From Pseudofrankia inefficax (GTDB lineage Bacteria > Actinomycetota > Actinomycetes > Frankiales > Frankiaceae), in assembly GCF_000166135.1 (NCBI RefSeq), contig NC_014666.1:6696001-6760000 (forward strand): a DNA stretch of 64,000 nt. The letters are read 5' to 3'. The translations under genes and the position numbers were made by a program. This document shows positions 59,814 to 64,000 of this stretch, in pieces (the stretch's first letter is position 1; each line of letters opens with the position of its first letter). The notes below the pieces were generated by a model, which searched no databases, had not been told where the DNA came from, and saw only the letters and a list, made by a program, of their open reading frames with translations.

Positions 59814-60857
59814 CTAGACCTGGACGGACTCGCCGTCCTGCCAGCGGCGCAGGACGAGATAGCGGCCGTGCAGCGCGCCGCGGTCGCGGTGGCCGAAGCC
59901 CAGCTGGGTGCCGTCGTGGCCCTCCGTCGCGGGCAGCCACTTGATCAGCTCCAGCCCTGCGCGGACGCCGTCGCGGGTCAGCTCGGTGGCGCGAGCCAGG
60001 CCCTCGACGGCGAGCCGGGCCAGGTCGTAGCCCTTGGCCGCGGCGGCGGCCCGGGCCGGCGGGACCTCCAGCCGCTCGCGCAGCGCGGCCAGAGCGGTGT
60101 TGGCGTCGGAGTAGATGTCGACGTACGCCCAGCCCTCCAGGGCCCGGCCGATCTCCGGCTGGCGGCCGAACATGCCGGCGGAGTTCATCAGCCGCGGCCC
60201 GCCGAAGCCCGCCGTGGCGACCGCCCGCGCCACCGGGGTCGCCGTCCGGCCGAGCCCCAGGTAGACGAGGGCGTCGGGCCCGGCCGCCAGCACCCGCGCG
60301 ACCTGCGCCGTGGCGTCCTCGGCCAGCGGCGTCAGGCCGGCCGTCGCCGTCACCACCGCGCCGTGCAGTTCCGCCTCGGTGGTCAGGTAGTGCAGGTAAC
60401 GCCGCCCGATGGGCGACCGGTCGTGGACGACGCCGACCCTGCTGGCGCCGAGTGACGCCAGGTGCTGGGCGAGCACCGCGCCCTCGTCCTCGTGCGAGCC
60501 GACCTGCAGGTGGAACATCCAGGCGCCACGGGCCCGCTCCGTGCCGGCCCAGTTGATCGTCGGAAGGTGGAACCGCTCGGCCAGAGGGGTGGCGACGAGC
60601 GCGTTGTCGCCGACAGCCGGCCCGACGACGAGCAGCGCGTCCGCCGCGTCCAGCCGGGCGAACGCGTGCTCGACGGCCGCCGCCGTGCCGGCTGGCAGCC
60701 CGAGGCCGAACGAGGCGACGATCTCCACCTCCCGGTCCAGCCGGCCGGCCGCGAGGTACTCGTCGGCTACCAGACGTAACCACTGCTCGATGTCGGTCGG
60801 GCTCGGCGGGCCGTCCGTCAGGTCGTCCAGGAACCCCACCCGCAACGGTGCCGCCAT
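59814..60857 (-). CDS. Periplasmic-binding-protein-like (LivK-type) protein without signal peptide
   Basis: A 347-aa protein with the type I binding fold: LRVGFLDDLTDGPPS, VVGPAVGDNALVATPLAERF and GRRYLHYLTTEAELHG. It has no signal peptide or lipobox, unlike the LivK-like protein at 33287, so it may sense a ligand in the cytoplasm or be mis-started. The start at MAAPLRVGF fits the fold; an upstream ATG adds only low-complexity sequence. It is 117 nt from the hydrolase, with a hairpin between. Confidence 0.75.
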   Translation of the reverse strand: MAAPLRVGFLDDLTDGPPSPTDIEQWLRLVADEYLAAGRLDREVEIVASFGLGLPAGTAAAVEHAFARLDAADALLVVGPAVGDNALVATPLAERFHLPTINWAGTERARGAWMFHLQVGSHEDEGAVLAQHLASLGASRVGVVHDRSPIGRRYLHYLTTEAELHGAVVTATAGLTPLAEDATAQVARVLAAGPDALVYLGLGRTATPVARAVATAGFGGPRLMNSAGMFGRQPEIGRALEGWAYVDIYSDANTALAALRERLEVPPARAAAAAKGYDLARLAVEGLARATELTRDGVRAGLELIKWLPATEGHDGTQLGFGHRDRGALHGRYLVLRRWQDGESVQV

Positions 60858-60932
60858 CCGTCTCCCCGCCTCACGCCCGTTCGCCGGTCCAGGCCGGCGA
60901 GTACCCACTCACTTGGCAGATGTGGCCTCGCA

Positions 60933-60965
60933 CCGTGGGCCGGCCCGGCAGGAGCCGGCCCACGG
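60933..60965. terminator. Terminator hairpin
   Basis: CCGTGGGCCGGC and GCCGGCCCACGG pair perfectly over 12 bp across a 9-nt loop, just past the hydrolase stop on the minus strand. Confidence 0.75.
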
Positions 60966-60974
60966 AGGCGGCGG

Positions 60975-61844
60975 TCAGGCGCCGTTCTCGCCCCACCAGG
61001 AGAGCAGGTCGGGCGCCAGCAGCGGCCAGTGAGCGAACAGGCCTTCCTTGGCGGCCTCGGGGGTGTGGCGGTCGGCCCACTCGGTGTCCGACCACGGTGG
61101 CTCGCGCAGGACCGCGTTCGGCAACGCGGCGGCGATCTTCTCGGACGTCTCGCGACGGTGGTGCATGTCGCTCACGCCGCTGCGGAAGACCAGGGTCGGC
61201 AGGTCGAGCTTGGCCGCCTCGTCGTCCGACAGGCCAGGGACCAGCGCCTCGTCGTCGACGCAGTAGACCGCCATCCAGCGTTCCATGGTCTCGAGGAACG
61301 TCGCCCGGTCCTGGTCGAGGATGCGCTGGCGGTTGCCCTCGTTGCGCTCGATGACCTCGGCCCACTCGGGCAGCGCGGCGACCGCCGGCATGCCGTCGTC
61401 CCAGGCCGCGCGGAAGGAGCCCGACCCGTAGTGCACGCCGATGCTCATCAGGCCGAACACCCCGCCGCTGATCCACCAGATCGCGAGGCCGGCGGACAGG
61501 TCCCGGTGACGGGCGGCGGTCAGCATGGACACCCGCGAGCCGCCCGATCCGCCGGCGATGATGGTCGGCCCCAGGTCGAGTCGCCGAATGAGGCCGCCGA
61601 GCGCGTCGGCCTGCATCTGGGACTCGGACTCCCCGGTGAAGCAGACATCAGAGGCGCCCGTGTTGGGGCGGTCCCAGATAAGCGCCTTGCCCCCGGTGCC
61701 CTCGGCAAGGGCGGCCGCCAACTCACGGATACCCGGCGTGTCCTTGCTGTAACGGCCACCGGGCGTGATCGCCCAGGCCTGGCCATCACCCGTGCCGATC
61801 AGCTCGTAGGAGATCGATAAACCGTCTACGGTTGCATACGCCAT
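60975..61844 (-). CDS. Alpha/beta-fold hydrolase
   Basis: A 289-aa hydrolase. The nucleophile Ser100 is in GGSGG and TLVFRSGVSDMHHRRETSE carries the usual acid region; the His of the triad is not certain. It could cleave an ester, lactone or a carbon-carbon bond after ring opening (meta-cleavage type). Divergent from the amidohydrolase at 61869 with only 24 nt between the two start codons. Confidence 0.85.
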   Translation of the reverse strand: MAYATVDGLSISYELIGTGDGQAWAITPGGRYSKDTPGIRELAAALAEGTGGKALIWDRPNTGASDVCFTGESESQMQADALGGLIRRLDLGPTIIAGGSGGSRVSMLTAARHRDLSAGLAIWWISGGVFGLMSIGVHYGSGSFRAAWDDGMPAVAALPEWAEVIERNEGNRQRILDQDRATFLETMERWMAVYCVDDEALVPGLSDDEAAKLDLPTLVFRSGVSDMHHRRETSEKIAAALPNAVLREPPWSDTEWADRHTPEAAKEGLFAHWPLLAPDLLSWWGENGA

Positions 61845-61868
61845 GACACGAATCTAACATTGATATCT
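61845..61868. promoter_or_regulatory. Very short divergent start region
   Basis: Only 24 nt separate the two start codons (hydrolase, amidohydrolase). No ribosome site fits either side, so leaderless messages and promoters inside the opposite genes are likely. Confidence 0.5.
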
Positions 61869-63032
61869 ATGTCAAAGAATGGCTTATTCATCGTCGACGC
61901 GGACTCGCACTGGGCCGAACCAGCCGATCTTTTCACCAAGCGCGCCCCCGCGGCCTACAAGGACCGGGTCCCCCAGCCACGGATCGTCGACGGCGAGCCG
62001 ACGTGGGTCATGGACGGGCACCCGCTGGGCCGGTTCAGCCCGGGCGGGGTGATCGGCCGCGACGGGACGAAGGAAGAAGCCGACAAGGCCCTGTTCCACT
62101 GGACGCACGACCAGATCCACGTCGGGGCCTACGACCCCGCGGTCCGCATCGGCGTCCTGGACGAGCTCGGCATCGACGCACAGATCATCTTCCCCAGCAC
62201 GATCGGCCTCGGTGGCCAGGACCTGGGACTCGTCGACGACCCGGCGCTGACCCGGCTGACGATCGAGATCTACAACGACGCCATGGCCGAGATCCAGGCG
62301 GAGTCGGGCAACCGCCTGCTGCCGCTCCCGCTGATGCCGGCCTGGGACATCGACCTGTGCGTCACCGAGGCGAGGCGGGTGGCCGCGCTCGGTGCCCGCG
62401 GCGTGAACATGACGTCGGACCCGCAGGACCTCGGCTCCCCCGACCTCGCGGACCCGGCCTGGGACCCGTTCTGGGCGGCCGTGTCCGAGCTGAGGCTCCC
62501 GGTACATTTCCACATCGGCGCCTCCGTCACCGGAATGACGTTCTACGGCAAGTACCCGTGGCCGTCGCACGCGGCCAACACCCGGCTCGCCATCGGCGGC
62601 ACCCTGCTGTTCATCGGCAATGCCCGCGTCGTGACGAACCTGATTCTCTCCGGCATTTTCGACCGCTACCCGGAGCTTCAGACGGTTTCGGTCGAAAGCG
62701 GTGTCGGCTGGATTCCTTTTATTCTCGAGACGCTTGACTACGAGATGAACGAGAACGCCCCCCGCGAGCTGGCCGCGATGAAGAAGCTGCCCTCGGAGTA
62801 CTTCAGGAGCAACATCTACGCGACGTTCTGGTTCGAGAAGAACCAGGGCAAGCTGCCGGCACTCGTCGAGGCCGTCGGCGCGGACCGGATCCTGTTCGAG
62901 ACCGACTTCCCGCACCCGACCTGCCTCTACCCGCACCCGCTGGAGACAGTCGAGGAGAAGATGGCGACGCTCTCGCCGGAGGTCCGCGCCAAGATTCTGG
63001 GCGAGAACGCCCGCAAGCTCTACCGCCTGTAG
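61869..63032 (+). CDS. Amidohydrolase-2 family protein
   Basis: A 387-aa metal-dependent TIM-barrel enzyme. D12-x-H14 in VDADSHWAEP, the strand His in VHFHIGASV and FETDFPHPTCLYPHP carrying the late Asp. SVESGVGWIPFILETLDYEM is shared with the 34754 paralogue. The ATG at MSKNGLFIVD is preferred over a TTG 9 nt upstream. With the divergent hydrolase it forms a natural pair for ring cleavage followed by hydrolysis or decarboxylation; inference. Confidence 0.87.
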   Translation: MSKNGLFIVDADSHWAEPADLFTKRAPAAYKDRVPQPRIVDGEPTWVMDGHPLGRFSPGGVIGRDGTKEEADKALFHWTHDQIHVGAYDPAVRIGVLDELGIDAQIIFPSTIGLGGQDLGLVDDPALTRLTIEIYNDAMAEIQAESGNRLLPLPLMPAWDIDLCVTEARRVAALGARGVNMTSDPQDLGSPDLADPAWDPFWAAVSELRLPVHFHIGASVTGMTFYGKYPWPSHAANTRLAIGGTLLFIGNARVVTNLILSGIFDRYPELQTVSVESGVGWIPFILETLDYEMNENAPRELAAMKKLPSEYFRSNIYATFWFEKNQGKLPALVEAVGADRILFETDFPHPTCLYPHPLETVEEKMATLSPEVRAKILGENARKLYRL

Positions 63033-63104
63033 CCGGCAGGCCGAGGCGTCGACAAGCCGCGACGCCGGCAGGCGGATCCTCGGCGGCCTCCCGGATATGC
63101 CCAG

Positions 63105-63142
63105 CTCAGGTGTCGGGGCTTCCGAGCTCCCCGACACCTGAG
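63105..63142. terminator. Bidirectional terminator hairpin
   Basis: CTCAGGTGTCGGGG and CCCCGACACCTGAG pair perfectly over 14 bp across a 10-nt loop, between the convergent amidohydrolase and thioesterase genes. Confidence 0.8.
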
Positions 63143-63182
63143 TGGGCGTTCACCAACCGTTCTTTCGGGCCCGGTGGGCCGG

Positions 63183-64000
63183 CTAGAAACTTCTCGTGAC
63201 CGCCCGGACGGCATGCCTTCCGTCGGCGCCCGCGTCCCGGACCTCGACCGTCGTCATCCCGCCGTGGGCCGTCGCCGTCGCCACGGCCGGCCCGATTCGG
63301 ACCGGCCGCAGATAACGCAACGTGATTGATGCCAGCGGCACGCCCGGGTTCAGCGACAGTGCAGCCTGCTCGACCGCGAGCGCGATCAGCCCGCCGTTGA
63401 CGGTGTTCGACGAGTTCAGTCCGTGCACGGTCCGGTAGACGGCCGCGACACCGGGCTCCCTGAGCTCGCAGCCGACGTGCTCGGCGAGGCTCGTCAGCAG
63501 CGGCGGGCGCGGCGGGGCCTCGTCCGGGTCCTCCCAGACGATCGGCGGCATCACGAGCGACGGATCACCCGCCGCCATGAAAGCGGCCGCTCCCACGCCG
63601 AGGAGCTCACCCGCGTCGTCGGTGAACTCCACGCCGAGGACGACGACGGAACGCCCGGTCTTGATCACCCGCCCGGTCGCGTTGATCTGGCTGGTCGGCC
63701 GGGGCGGGACGGTGAGCTGCACGTCCAGGTCGAGGGTGACCGGCACCCGCGGCGCGAGCTCGCCGACCGCCAGCCGACCGCCGATGACATCGGTCCAGAC
63801 CACGAGCGGGGCGAGCTGGACGGTGCCCGTCCCCGGCACGCACATTCCGGGCGAGACCGGGCAGGAGCCGCGCAGCTCGTCGCCGACCCTGCGCGTCGCC
63901 ATCATGATCGGGCCGAGGGCGTGTCCGTCCCGCGCGCTGTGGCGGACCTGGCGGGCGTTGGGGATGCCCGGCACGTCGACCGTCTCGATCTCGAGCGACG
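63183..64000 (-). CDS. Acyl-CoA thioesterase-like (hotdog-fold) protein, 5' end missing
   Basis: At least 272 aa, open to the window edge; the frame continues upstream of the first internal GTG (...SLEIETVDVPGIPNA), so the true start is outside. Two hotdog halves are visible: VQLTVPPRPTSQINATGRV with VVVLGVEFTDDAGELLGVG, then NTVNGGLIALAVEQAALSL with ITLRYLRPVRIG. Such proteins cleave or bind acyl-CoA. It ends at 63183 after a terminator hairpin. Confidence 0.7.
   Translation of the reverse strand, partial: SLEIETVDVPGIPNARQVRHSARDGHALGPIMMATRRVGDELRGSCPVSPGMCVPGTGTVQLAPLVVWTDVIGGRLAVGELAPRVPVTLDLDVQLTVPPRPTSQINATGRVIKTGRSVVVLGVEFTDDAGELLGVGAAAFMAAGDPSLVMPPIVWEDPDEAPPRPPLLTSLAEHVGCELREPGVAAVYRTVHGLNSSNTVNGGLIALAVEQAALSLNPGVPLASITLRYLRPVRIGPAVATATAHGGMTTVEVRDAGADGRHAVRAVTRSF

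Noticed and set aside
60892-60912. GAGTACCCACTCAC upstream of the binding-protein-like gene as a class A site.
   Set aside because: Only about 10 of 14 positions fit and the arms are not properly symmetric.
1-64000. Insertion sequences, CRISPR arrays, tRNA or rRNA genes.
   Set aside because: No transposase frame, no regular direct-repeat array and no recognisable tRNA or rRNA stretch was found by reading; the only dispersed repeat is the 75-nt element.

Overview
The window is visibly GC-rich DNA from an actinomycete. GTG and TTG starts are common, genes overlap by 1-4 nt in long runs, and there are F420-type oxidoreductases, P450s with a one-cluster ferredoxin, DUF6879 and DUF6082 proteins and XRE/cupin regulators. 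The catabolic content fits soil actinomycetes such as Frankia/Pseudofrankia, Pseudonocardia or mycobacterial relatives; the genus is inference. No rRNA, tRNA, CRISPR array or insertion sequence was seen. All coordinates were read by hand.

Layout. 1-5.2 kb: partial luciferase-like oxidoreductase, class III CoA-transferase/racemase, thiolase, amidohydrolase-2. 4.5-12.1 kb: minus-strand operon alcohol dehydrogenase > metal amidohydrolase > 2-oxoacid (indolepyruvate-type) ferredoxin oxidoreductase > EthD protein > LivF. 12.5-17.9 kb: SDR, ferredoxin, TetR, P450, VOC protein, cupin, second CoA-transferase. 18.0-26.8 kb: ten-gene minus-strand run with a TPP dehydrogenase E1 alpha/beta pair, a free 79-aa lipoyl protein, two SDRs, two SnoaL-like proteins, an amidohydrolase-2, a Rieske oxygenase and a P450. 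26.9-29.0 kb: SDR and an Apd1-like Suc/Fer protein between two copies of a 75-nt palindromic repeat. 29.1-36.0 kb: a second amidohydrolase/Rieske/SnoaL set with LivK lipoprotein, aldehyde dehydrogenase and luciferase-like enzyme. 36.1-41.5 kb: four overlapping acyl-CoA dehydrogenases with a divergent GntR/FadR regulator. 41.8-43.5 kb: DUF4411 toxin (frameshifted) with ImmA/IrrE antitoxin. 43.9-53.8 kb: SDR, D-aminoacylase-type hydrolase, TetR, a one-polypeptide LivH-LivM-LivG transporter, and an EthD/aldehyde dehydrogenase/P450 operon. 53.9-59.6 kb: small actinomycete-specific genes, XRE-cupin regulator, a fused FAD oxidoreductase-methyltransferase and a repeat-bearing membrane protein. 59.8-64 kb: binding-protein-like protein, alpha/beta hydrolase, fourth amidohydrolase-2, partial thioesterase.

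Working together (inference). The genes look like parts of one or a few pathways that import a hydrophobic or branched acid (Liv parts), hydroxylate it (P450, Rieske), oxidise alcohols and aldehydes (SDR, ADH, ALDH), activate and epimerise CoA esters (class III CoA-transferases), beta-oxidise them (acyl-CoA dehydrogenases, thiolase), decarboxylate or hydrolyse ring products (amidohydrolase-2) and oxidise or cleave 2-oxo intermediates (IOR-type enzyme, E1/lipoyl). No single substrate can be named from sequence.

The strongest system-level signal is regulatory. Short palindromes of three recurring classes sit before most of these operons: class A TRARCG-NN-CGYTYA, class B WGTGAG-NN-CTCACW and class C GCAAGG-N4-CCTTGC. 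This suggests that the scattered genes are co-controlled by TetR-type repressors, two of which are encoded here. A 75-nt inverted-repeat element recurs four times, plus one decayed copy, always just after gene ends.
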